The position numbers and the translations under genes were made by a program. From NCBI RefSeq assembly GCF_018860155.1, contig NZ_JAHKNI010000015.1, forward strand, positions 124,001-188,000: DNA of 64,000 nucleotides. Reading direction: 5' to 3'. Under the pieces are notes generated by a model that did no database searches, was not told where the DNA came from, and worked only from the letters and a program-made list of their open reading frames with translations. Origin of the DNA: Nocardia albiluteola (GTDB lineage: Bacteria; Actinomycetota; Actinomycetes; Mycobacteriales; Mycobacteriaceae). Below are positions 53,883 to 61,625 of the stretch, piece after piece (positions within the stretch are counted from its first letter, which is position 1; every line of letters starts with the position of its first letter).

Positions 53883-53900
53883 ACCTACAAGGAGGTAGGT
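53883..53900 (+). promoter_or_regulatory. Ribosome-binding site held in a small hairpin
   Basis: ACCTAC and GTAGGT (6-bp arms) enclose the 6-nt loop AAGGAG, just before the TTG start at 53903. The full sequence AAGGAGGT is a near-perfect Shine-Dalgarno, partly in the loop and partly in the stem. Confidence 0.5.
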
Positions 53901-53902
53901 CG

Positions 53903-55222
53903 TTGACCGAGCAGACTTCCCCTGTCCGGCGCTTGGCCCACATGAAGCGGTGGACCTATATCTTGCCGATCATCGTCTTCATCTACGTCATCTGTTATAT
54001 CGACCGAACGAACATCAGTTTCGCGCTGCCCCACCTCAAAACCGCCATGCATCTCAGCGGCGCGCAACAGGGTCTCGCGAGCGGCATCTTCTTCTGGGGC
54101 TACCTGCTGCTGCAGATCCCCGGCGGATACATGGCAGAACGATGGAGCGCGAAACGGTGGGTCGCGATCCTGATGGTGCTGTGGAGTATCGCCGCGATAT
54201 CCTCCGGCTTCACCCACACCTTCGGTGAACTCATCCTCACGCGTTTCCTGCTCGGGGTGGCCGAGGGTGGCGTGCAACCCGCGCTGATGACCACCATCCG
54301 GTCCTGGTTCCCGTTCGCCGAACGAAGCAGGGCATACGCGATCTTCAAGCTCTACACACCGATCGCTGCGATAATCGCCGCCCCGTTCTCCGGCATCATC
54401 CTGACCTACGGCGACTGGCGCTGGTTGTTCATCATCCAGGGCGGGGCTCCGCTGATCATCGGGATCATCGCCTGGCTGGCGGTGATCCGCGACACGCCCG
54501 CCAAAGCAGGCTGGCTGTCGGAGACCGAGCGCAACTACATCGAGAATTCTCGTATCGAGGAGGGCGAGCCACTCAAGCCCCAAGGGACGTTCAAGGCCGC
54601 CTTCACGAGCGGGATCGTGTGGTATTTCGCCCTGATCTACACGTTGACGCAGACGGGCCTGCTCGGCCTCACGTTGTGGCTGCCGAGTGTGCTCAAGAAG
54701 GCTTTCCACACCGACATGCAGGTGGGTTTCGTCGCGATACTGCCCCAGATTGCCGCGGGTATCGCCATCATTCTCATCGGCCGATCGGCAGACCGCCGGG
54801 GCGGGCACGTCGCCCATATGTCGGTGGTTCTCGGTTGCGGGGCGGTGATTCTCGCCGGCGCGAGCCTGATCTCGCCGCACCAGAAGTGGCTTGTGCTCGG
54901 GGCGATGATCCTCGGCACGGCGGCGTCGATCGCCTGGTACGGGCCGTTCTGGGCGACGGTCACCAAGCTGACCCCCCTGGCGGCCGCGGGCGCAGGGATC
55001 GGTCTGATCAACGGCGTCGGCAACCTGGGCAGCTTCGTCGGGCCTTATATCGGCGGATGGCTCAGCGACCTCAGTGGTGGGGGATACGCACTCACCCAGG
55101 TGTTCTTCGGTCTGGTCTTCGCCGCCGCGGCACTGCTTGTCCTGCCGTTGCGTAAGAAGCTGCGGGCGCTGAGCCTCGAACAGGCCGGAACGAAGAAAGC
55201 ACAGGTGCCGGACCCCGCCTGA
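53903..55222 (+). CDS. MFS transporter, anion:cation symporter (ACS) family
   Basis: Uptake carrier of 439 aa with 12 helices. ACS-family markers are the helix 1 region YVICYIDRTNISFALPHL, FFWGYLLLQIPGGYMAERW after helix 2 and GVAEGGVQPALMTTIRSWF in helix 4. Relatives import tartrate, phthalate, glucarate and other carboxylates, which fits the neighbouring oxidation genes. TTG 53903 is supported by AAGGAGGT. It lies between the aminotransferase and the GlcD/F-like dehydrogenase and is probably co-transcribed. Confidence 0.9.
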   Translation: MTEQTSPVRRLAHMKRWTYILPIIVFIYVICYIDRTNISFALPHLKTAMHLSGAQQGLASGIFFWGYLLLQIPGGYMAERWSAKRWVAILMVLWSIAAISSGFTHTFGELILTRFLLGVAEGGVQPALMTTIRSWFPFAERSRAYAIFKLYTPIAAIIAAPFSGIILTYGDWRWLFIIQGGAPLIIGIIAWLAVIRDTPAKAGWLSETERNYIENSRIEEGEPLKPQGTFKAAFTSGIVWYFALIYTLTQTGLLGLTLWLPSVLKKAFHTDMQVGFVAILPQIAAGIAIILIGRSADRRGGHVAHMSVVLGCGAVILAGASLISPHQKWLVLGAMILGTAASIAWYGPFWATVTKLTPLAAAGAGIGLINGVGNLGSFVGPYIGGWLSDLSGGGYALTQVFFGLVFAAAALLVLPLRKKLRALSLEQAGTKKAQVPDPA

Positions 55223-55313
55223 CTCAGCTAGCCACCGCGGCGGCCGGCCGCCTGACCGATCGGCCGCCGCGGTGGCGCCTGTTGCGAATAACAACGACTC
55301 GAAAGGAATCGTA

Positions 55314-58274
55314 ATGACCTCGCCGACGACTGACACAGCCGCGACCGATCGGTCAGCGGTCACATCGCGTCTGGAGAGTGCGCTCCGCGCGACGATGGAC
55401 GGCGAGGTCGCCTTCGACGATTACAGCCGCCACATCTTCTCCCGCGATGCCAGCATGTACTCGATAACTCCGCTGGGCGTCGTGTTTCCACGGCACGCCG
55501 ACGACGTCGCCGCGGCGGTGCGGGCCGCCGGTGAACTCGGGGTGCCGATCGTGCCCCGGGGCGCAGGCACGAGCCTGGCCGGCCAGACCGTGGGACCGGG
55601 CCTGGTGCTCGACCTGTCGCGGCACCTGAACCGGATCGTGGAGATCGACCCGGTGGCCCGCACCGCGCTGGTGGAGGTCGGGGTGGTGCAGGATCAGCTC
55701 AACCAGGCCGTGGCCGCCTACGGGCTGATGTTCGGCCCGGACACCTCAACCAGCAACCGGGCCACGATCGGCGGGATGATCGGCAACAATTCCGCGGGAA
55801 GCGGCTCCCTGACCTACGGCATGACGATCGATCACGTGCGGGCACTGGACGTGGTGCTCTCCGACGGCTCGCGCGCCCGGCTGGAACCCGTCGACGAGGC
55901 CGAGCGGAAACGCCGGGCGACGGCGCAGACGCTGGAGGGTCGGATCTACCAGGCACTCCCGGATCTTGTCGTCGCGAACGAGGAGATCATCAGGGCGGGG
56001 ATGCCGGTGTTCTGGCGTCGCGCCGGCGGCTACCGGCTCGACCGGCTGGTGGGCTTCGGGGAAGACAACCCGTTCGATCTGGCCAAGTTCGTGGTGGGTG
56101 CGGAAGGCACCCTGGTGGTCGTCACCCACGCTCTGGTGGACCTGGTGCCCAAGCCCGCGCACACGGTGTACGCCGTCGGCCACTTCATCGACACCGCGAG
56201 CGCTATCGCGGCCACCACGGACGCGTTGAGCTGCGAACCCCACCAGGTCGAGCTGATGGACCACACGATCCTGGAATTGTCCCGGCAGAAGATCGAGTAC
56301 GCCGAGCTCGGGAACATCCTCGTCGGCGACCCGGGTGCATTGCTGTTCGTCTCGTTCAGCGGTGACGACGAAGCGAGCCTGATCGCCAAGCTGGACCGGC
56401 TCGACGAGCTCTGGCGGCAGAACGGGCATGGGTATCACACCCTGCGCGCGGTCACTCCCGCCGATCAAGGGGCGTTGCTGAAGGTCCGCAAATCCAGCCT
56501 GGGCCTGCTGATGGCCGCCGGCGAGGGCACTCGCCGCCCGCTCGCCTTCGTGGAGGACACCGCAGTCGATCCTGCTCAGCTGGCCGAATACACCAAGCGA
56601 TTCAAGGAGATCCTCGACGACCACCAGCTGGAGGCGGGGTTCTACGGCCACTGCTCGGTGGGCTGCCTGCACATCCGCCCGTTCGTCGACCTGACCAAAC
56701 CGGACGAGGTGGCCAAGATGCGCGCAGTCGCCGAAGCGATCAAGGATCTCGTCGCTGAATACGGCGGGGTGAACTCCAGCGAACACGGAGACGGCCTCGC
56801 CCGCAGCGAGTTCAACCGGGAGATCTTCGGCGACCAACTATATGAGGTGATGCGCACTGTCAAGCGCATCTTCGACCCCGGCAACGGCATGAATCCGGGC
56901 AAGATCGTCGACGCGCCACCGATGACCGAGAACCTGCGCGACCGCGACGCGCTGCCGCCCGCCCCGCCACTGATGACGGCGCTGCAATTCGAGGTCGTCG
57001 GCGGCATGCGTGGCGCCGCGGATCGCTGCATGAACATCGGCCTGTGCCGGAAGTCCACCTCGGGCGTGATGTGCCCGTCCTATATCGCGACCAAGAACGA
57101 GGAGCACGCCACCCGCGGCCGGGCCAACGCGCTGGTGAAAGCACTGTCCGAACCGGACCCGCACGCCGCGCTGGGCGGCGAGCGGCTGCACGAGATCCTC
57201 GACCTGTGCCTGATGTGCAAGGCATGCAAGAGCGAGTGCCCGATGAGTGTGGACATGGCCTCGCTCAAGGCCGAGACGCTCGCGCATCACCATGAGATCC
57301 ACGGAGTCCCGCTGCGCTCGCGTATCTTCGGCTCGATCCGCCTGCTCAACCGGATCGGCTCGGCGACCGCCCCGCTGTCGAACCTGCCGGGGCGGGCCGG
57401 ATTCGTGCGCCGGATCATGGACCGTGCTCTCGGCATCACGGCTGCCCGCCCACTGCCCGTTTTCCAGCGGGACAACCTGCCCCGCTGGTTCCGCCGTCAC
57501 CGGCGGGCCGTGCCCCAGGTCCAGGCGCCGTTGGGCACCGTCAACTGGCTCGCCGACTCTTTCACCACTTTCACCGAGCCACACATAGGCAAGGCGGCCA
57601 TCGAACTGCTGGAGCGCTCGGGCTGGCGAGTCGAACTCGCGAGTGGTGGCTGCTGTGGTCGGTCGAGCATGTCCAAAGGGCTGCTCGACGACGCGAAGAA
57701 GAAGGCGTCGGCGCTGGTCGGCTCGCTCGCGACGAACACAGACCCGGGCTCACCGATCGTCGGCTGTGAGCCGTCTTGCCTGTTCATGCTTCGGGACGAG
57801 CACGTCGCGCTGCTGCCCGGCTCGGAGTCGGTGCACGCGGTCGCGGGCCGGGTCAGACAGGTGGAGGAGCTGCTCGTCGAAGCGATCGACGAGGGTCGGC
57901 TGACCTTGCGCGCGGATTCCCGGCTCGCGGGGCGGCGGATCGTGTTCCATGGCCATTGCCACCAGAAGGCCGAGGTCGGCACGGCGGCCACGATGGCCTT
58001 GCTGCGCCGGATTCCGGGTGCGCATGTCGTGGAGATCGACTCCGGCTGCTGCGGGATGGCCGGCTCGTTCGGTTTCGAGTCGGAGCACTACGAGACGTCC
58101 ATCACGATCGGTGGAGACCGGCTTTTTCCGGCCCTCGCGGCGGAGCCGGAGGACACCATCGTGGCCGCGACCGGTGTGTCATGCCGGCAGCAGATCTTCC
58201 ACGGAGCGGGCCGCACCGCGTGGCACCCGGTTGAGCTGGTGCGCGAGGCGCTGGCCGGCCCCGGCCGAGAATAG
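55314..58274 (+). CDS. Fused FAD/Fe-S 2-hydroxyacid dehydrogenase (GlcD-GlcF-like)
   Basis: Protein of 986 aa joining two functions. Residues about 40-270 are the FAD-binding PCMH domain (PRGAGTSLAGQTVGPGLVLD) and 275-545 the FAD-oxidase C domain (FYGHCSVGCLHIRP, SSEHGDGLARSEF). From 575 come two Fe-S clusters (CRKSTSGVMCPSY, CLMCKACKSECP), then two CCG domains (GGCCGRSS near 780; SGCCGMAGSFGFE near 910). Such fusions oxidise D-2-hydroxyacids such as D-lactate, D-2-hydroxyglutarate or glycolate to 2-oxo acids and pass electrons to the quinone pool. ATG 55314 has AAAGGA. The following gene starts 9 bp after its stop. Confidence 0.93.
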   Translation: MTSPTTDTAATDRSAVTSRLESALRATMDGEVAFDDYSRHIFSRDASMYSITPLGVVFPRHADDVAAAVRAAGELGVPIVPRGAGTSLAGQTVGPGLVLDLSRHLNRIVEIDPVARTALVEVGVVQDQLNQAVAAYGLMFGPDTSTSNRATIGGMIGNNSAGSGSLTYGMTIDHVRALDVVLSDGSRARLEPVDEAERKRRATAQTLEGRIYQALPDLVVANEEIIRAGMPVFWRRAGGYRLDRLVGFGEDNPFDLAKFVVGAEGTLVVVTHALVDLVPKPAHTVYAVGHFIDTASAIAATTDALSCEPHQVELMDHTILELSRQKIEYAELGNILVGDPGALLFVSFSGDDEASLIAKLDRLDELWRQNGHGYHTLRAVTPADQGALLKVRKSSLGLLMAAGEGTRRPLAFVEDTAVDPAQLAEYTKRFKEILDDHQLEAGFYGHCSVGCLHIRPFVDLTKPDEVAKMRAVAEAIKDLVAEYGGVNSSEHGDGLARSEFNREIFGDQLYEVMRTVKRIFDPGNGMNPGKIVDAPPMTENLRDRDALPPAPPLMTALQFEVVGGMRGAADRCMNIGLCRKSTSGVMCPSYIATKNEEHATRGRANALVKALSEPDPHAALGGERLHEILDLCLMCKACKSECPMSVDMASLKAETLAHHHEIHGVPLRSRIFGSIRLLNRIGSATAPLSNLPGRAGFVRRIMDRALGITAARPLPVFQRDNLPRWFRRHRRAVPQVQAPLGTVNWLADSFTTFTEPHIGKAAIELLERSGWRVELASGGCCGRSSMSKGLLDDAKKKASALVGSLATNTDPGSPIVGCEPSCLFMLRDEHVALLPGSESVHAVAGRVRQVEELLVEAIDEGRLTLRADSRLAGRRIVFHGHCHQKAEVGTAATMALLRRIPGAHVVEIDSGCCGMAGSFGFESEHYETSITIGGDRLFPALAAEPEDTIVAATGVSCRQQIFHGAGRTAWHPVELVREALAGPGRE

Positions 58275-58283
58275 GAGACAGTC

Positions 58284-59036
58284 ATGCGAATTGTTCGCTA
58301 TTCGCTCGACGGACAGGCCAAGCGTGGCGTGGTTGTCGGGGATGTGGTGCACAAGTTTCCCGGCGGGAATACCGAGCCGGGCGGGGTGGTGGGGAGGCTG
58401 GCGGAGCTGGCGTTGCTTCCCCCGTGCGATCCCCGCACGATCGTCTGTGCCGGCAGCAACTACGCCGGTCAGATCGCCGAGAAGGGCAGGCCCTGGCCGC
58501 AGCAGCCACCACTGTTCTTGAAGGCCCCCAACGCGATCACCGGCCCTGACGCGGTGATACTGCGGCCTCGAGAGGTGCAGCGCCTGGAGTACGAGGGTGA
58601 GCTGGCCGTCGTCATCGGCCGCACCGCCCGGGACGTGCCGGCCGATCGTGCCGCGGACTTCGTGCTGGGCTACACCTGCGCGAACGACGTCACCGCGCAC
58701 GATTGGCGAGACGATGGCCAGTGGACCCGCGCGAAGAGCGCGGACACCTTCTGCCCACTGGGTCCGTGGATCGAAACAGACATAGCCGATCCGTCGGCGT
58801 TGCGGATCACCACCCGGCTCGGCGGCCGAGTCGTCCAAGATGGATCGACCTCGGACATGGTGTTCGGGGTAGGGGAGCTGCTGGCGTTCGTCACCCGATG
58901 GATCACTCTCGAGCCCGGCGATGTGTTGCTGACCGGCAGTCCTGCCGGGGTAGGGCCGATGGCGCCCGGTGACATCGTCGAGGTCGAAATCTCTGGTATC
59001 GGCACGCTTCGCAACACAGTGGCCGACCGGGGCTGA
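58284..59036 (+). CDS. Fumarylacetoacetate hydrolase family protein
   Basis: Mg-dependent enzyme of 250 aa. The C-terminal FAH fold shows the metal-binding LEYEGELAVVIGR (E-x-E), GYTCANDVTAHDWR with the Asp, and SPAGVGPMAPGDIVEVEI. Members hydrolyse C-C bonds in acylpyruvates, decarboxylate oxaloacetate or hydrate 2-oxo-pentenoates. The N-terminal RIVRYSLDG is normal for the family. ATG 58284 has AGGAGA upstream. Position between the dehydrogenase and the CoA-transferase suggests it acts on a 2-oxo acid product. Confidence 0.9.
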   Translation: MRIVRYSLDGQAKRGVVVGDVVHKFPGGNTEPGGVVGRLAELALLPPCDPRTIVCAGSNYAGQIAEKGRPWPQQPPLFLKAPNAITGPDAVILRPREVQRLEYEGELAVVIGRTARDVPADRAADFVLGYTCANDVTAHDWRDDGQWTRAKSADTFCPLGPWIETDIADPSALRITTRLGGRVVQDGSTSDMVFGVGELLAFVTRWITLEPGDVLLTGSPAGVGPMAPGDIVEVEISGIGTLRNTVADRG

Positions 59037-59054
59037 AACATGGAGGCGGAGGAT

Positions 59055-60233
59055 ATGTTGACGACAGCATCGAACCCACCCTTGACCGGCGTGACCGTGC
59101 TCGAGGTCGGCGCGTTCATGGCGGCCCCGTACGCAACGATGCAACTGGCCGACCTCGGTGCCCGCGTGATCAAGGTGGAGAACCCCGACGGTGGCGATCC
59201 CGTCCGCGCCACCGGGCCGTTCATCCGCGGGGAAAGCTCCCCGTTCGTGCGGCTGAATCGCAACAAGGAATCGGTCACGCTCGACCTCAAAGCCGAACGC
59301 GACAATGCCGCGTTCCGGGAGCTCGTACGCGAGGCAGACGTCCTGGTCGAGAACCTCCGGCCGGGAGCGATGAGCCGGTTGGGACTCGACTATCCGACCC
59401 TGCGCGAGGAGAACCCGCGGCTGATCTATGCCTCGGCGTCGGGATGGGGCCAGGACGGCCCCCTCGCCCATCTCCCTGGTCTGGACATCATGGCGCAGGC
59501 ACGCAGTGGCCTGATGAGTATCACCGGGTTTCCCGGTCACGACCCCGCCAAGGTTGGCGTCCCGATCTGTGACCTCGCGTGTGCCCTCTACATCGCCCTG
59601 GCAGTGACCGCGGCGTTGCGCGAGCGAGACCGGTCGGGGGAAGGGCAGCACATCGATGTCTCCCTGCTGGAATCAGGCGTCTCCCTTGCGATATGGGAAG
59701 CCGGCATGTATTTCGCCGACGGAACCGTCCCGCGCCCGCACGGATCCGCACATCAGAACAACGCGCCCTACCAGGCGGTGCGGACCGCTGACGGGCACGT
59801 CACCATCGGTGCGACCACGCCGAAGACCTGGTCGGCGTTCTGCCACACACTGGGTCTCGACGATCTGCTCTCCGACCCGCGATACGGCGATGCTTACGCC
59901 AGGCGGCAGCGTCGCGAAGAGCTCATCGAGGCCATCGAAAGGATCACCACAACCCGGACGTCGCGGTCCATTGTGGACGACCTCGAGCTGGCGGGGGTGC
60001 CGTGCGCCCCGATCCTCGATTACGCACAGGTGTTCACCGACGAGACATTGCGACAACGGGATTTTTTCTGGGACGCACCACACCCCACGCTGGGCTCGGC
60101 CGAGCAGCTGGGGTCCCCGATGCGCTTCTCCCGCACCCCCGTGCGGCGGGCGCATGCCGGACCACCACTGGGCGATTCGACTGCAACGGTCCGCGCGGAA
60201 ATGAGTCACGTCGACCGGGAAGGTGACGAGTAG
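59055..60233 (+). CDS. CaiB/BaiF family (class III) CoA-transferase
   Basis: Enzyme of 392 aa that moves CoA from a donor thioester to a carboxylic acid. The N-terminal VLEVGAFMAAPYATMQLADLGA and VIKVENPDGGDPVR and the catalytic Asp in PGLDIMAQARSG (about residue 144) mark the family; a second conserved block is GEGQHIDVSLLES. ATG 59055 was preferred over 59040 because GGAGGCGGAGG precedes it. It is followed after 2 bp by the enoyl-CoA hydratase gene, so the two probably act in sequence on one acyl-CoA. Confidence 0.9.
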   Translation: MLTTASNPPLTGVTVLEVGAFMAAPYATMQLADLGARVIKVENPDGGDPVRATGPFIRGESSPFVRLNRNKESVTLDLKAERDNAAFRELVREADVLVENLRPGAMSRLGLDYPTLREENPRLIYASASGWGQDGPLAHLPGLDIMAQARSGLMSITGFPGHDPAKVGVPICDLACALYIALAVTAALRERDRSGEGQHIDVSLLESGVSLAIWEAGMYFADGTVPRPHGSAHQNNAPYQAVRTADGHVTIGATTPKTWSAFCHTLGLDDLLSDPRYGDAYARRQRREELIEAIERITTTRTSRSIVDDLELAGVPCAPILDYAQVFTDETLRQRDFFWDAPHPTLGSAEQLGSPMRFSRTPVRRAHAGPPLGDSTATVRAEMSHVDREGDE

Positions 60234-60235
60234 CT

Positions 60236-61036
60236 ATGAGCACATCCGAAGTCGAGATCAGCGCCGAAAACCACGTGCTCACCGTGACGTTCAACCGGCC
60301 GGATCAGCGGAACGCAATGACCTGGGCCATGTATGAGGCGCTCGAGCAAGCCTGCGACCGGGCCGACTCCGATAGCGCCATCCGGGTCATGGTCCTGCGC
60401 GGCGCGGGCGGTCGCGCATTCGTCGCCGGTACGGACATCAGCCAGTTCACGCAGTTCTCCACGGGTCAGGATGGTGTGGACTACGAGCGCCGGGTGAGCG
60501 CGGTGCTCAACCGGCTGCAGGCGGTGACGATCCCCACCGTCGCCTCGATCGACGGCTACTGCGTCGGGGGCGGTCTGGGCATCGCCTGCGCGGTCGACCT
60601 CCGGGTCGCGACACCCCGAGCGAAATTCGGAGTTCCGATCGCACGCACACTGGGGAATTGTGTCTCGACGGCCGCCCTTGACCTGCTCGTGCGGAACTTC
60701 GGTCACTCACGCACGATCGCGCTCCTGCTGACAGCCGAGTTGATGAGCGCCGAGGAGGCCCATTCGGCGGGATTCCTCGTGGCGGTGGCGGATGATGCGG
60801 AAAGAGCAACCGAATCGATCACCGAACGCATCGTGGCACACGCGCCCTTGAGCATGTGGGCATCCAAAGAAGGGCTGCGCAGACTGCACCGCAGCGGACG
60901 TGATGCTGACGTGACCGACATCGTCTCGCGCGTCTACGGCTCCGCCGACTTCCGGAACGCGGTTGAGGCGTTCGTGGCGAAGCGAGCGCCGAGCTGGAAT
61001 GGTCACGGCGACTGGACGACCGGCGAAGGCCCATAG
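60236..61036 (+). CDS. Enoyl-CoA hydratase/isomerase family protein
   Basis: Crotonase-fold enzyme of 266 aa. The CoA-binding NRPDQRNAMTWAMYEAL, oxyanion-hole AFVAGTDISQF and GYCVGGGLGIACAVDLRVAT are clear. At the usual positions of the two catalytic glutamates the sequence has less typical residues (PIARTLGN, where many hydratases have Glu), so it may be an isomerase, hydrolase or lyase of the superfamily rather than a true hydratase. Its start is 2 bp after the CoA-transferase stop, indicating translational coupling. Confidence 0.88.
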   Translation: MSTSEVEISAENHVLTVTFNRPDQRNAMTWAMYEALEQACDRADSDSAIRVMVLRGAGGRAFVAGTDISQFTQFSTGQDGVDYERRVSAVLNRLQAVTIPTVASIDGYCVGGGLGIACAVDLRVATPRAKFGVPIARTLGNCVSTAALDLLVRNFGHSRTIALLLTAELMSAEEAHSAGFLVAVADDAERATESITERIVAHAPLSMWASKEGLRRLHRSGRDADVTDIVSRVYGSADFRNAVEAFVAKRAPSWNGHGDWTTGEGP

Positions 61037-61104
61037 TGCTGGCGGGTACGCGCGGATGCAAAGTCGGAATCAAATAGAGCGATCACTTTTGTTGGAGGTT
61101 AGTC

Positions 61105-61554
61105 ATGCCGGTGAGACCGGTCACGTCGATCACGCTGGTTGACGCGCACGCCATCGTGGGCGCGGCGCTGGAGTACGCACACGGCAACGTGTTTCCCCCG
61201 ATGACCATCGCGGTGCTGGATGCCGCAGGCCAACTCGTGAGCTTTGCCCGGGAAGACGGCTCCAGCCTCCTGCGCGAACACATCGCCCGAGGGAAAGCCC
61301 ACGGGGCGTTGAACATGGGGGTCGGCAGCCGCAGTCTGGCCGCAATGGCGGCCGCTCGCCCCGCGTTTGTCGACTCCCTCATCGCACTCGCCGACGGCAA
61401 TCTCGTGCCCGGCCCCGGCGGGGTGCTCGTCCACGACGAGCACGACCGCCTCATCGGCGCGGTTGGGGTGAGCGGCCACCTGCCCGATGACGACGAAGCA
61501 TGCGCGATCCACGGCATCACCACCGCTGGCCTGCGCGCTGATCCCGGTTGTTGA
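61105..61554 (+). CDS. GlcG/HbpS family heme-binding-like protein
   Basis: Protein of 149 aa with the GlcG/DUF336 pattern: IVGAALEYAHGN, MTIAVLDAAGQLVSFARED, ARGKAHGALNMGVGSR, GGVLVHDEHDRLIGAVGVSG and a final DDDEACAIHGI. GlcG of the E. coli glycolate operon and HbpS (heme binding) belong here; the biochemical role is not settled. Its presence supports a glycolate-type theme for the GlcD-GlcF-like dehydrogenase upstream. ATG 61105 has TTGGAGGTTAG. Last gene of the catabolic run. Confidence 0.85.
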   Translation: MPVRPVTSITLVDAHAIVGAALEYAHGNVFPPMTIAVLDAAGQLVSFAREDGSSLLREHIARGKAHGALNMGVGSRSLAAMAAARPAFVDSLIALADGNLVPGPGGVLVHDEHDRLIGAVGVSGHLPDDDEACAIHGITTAGLRADPGC

Positions 61555-61625
61555 TCCGCGAAGTCAAGCAATCCGACTCCGTAGAACCGGGGGAGCATCA
61601 CCACCGAATTACGCGGAACGGGGGC

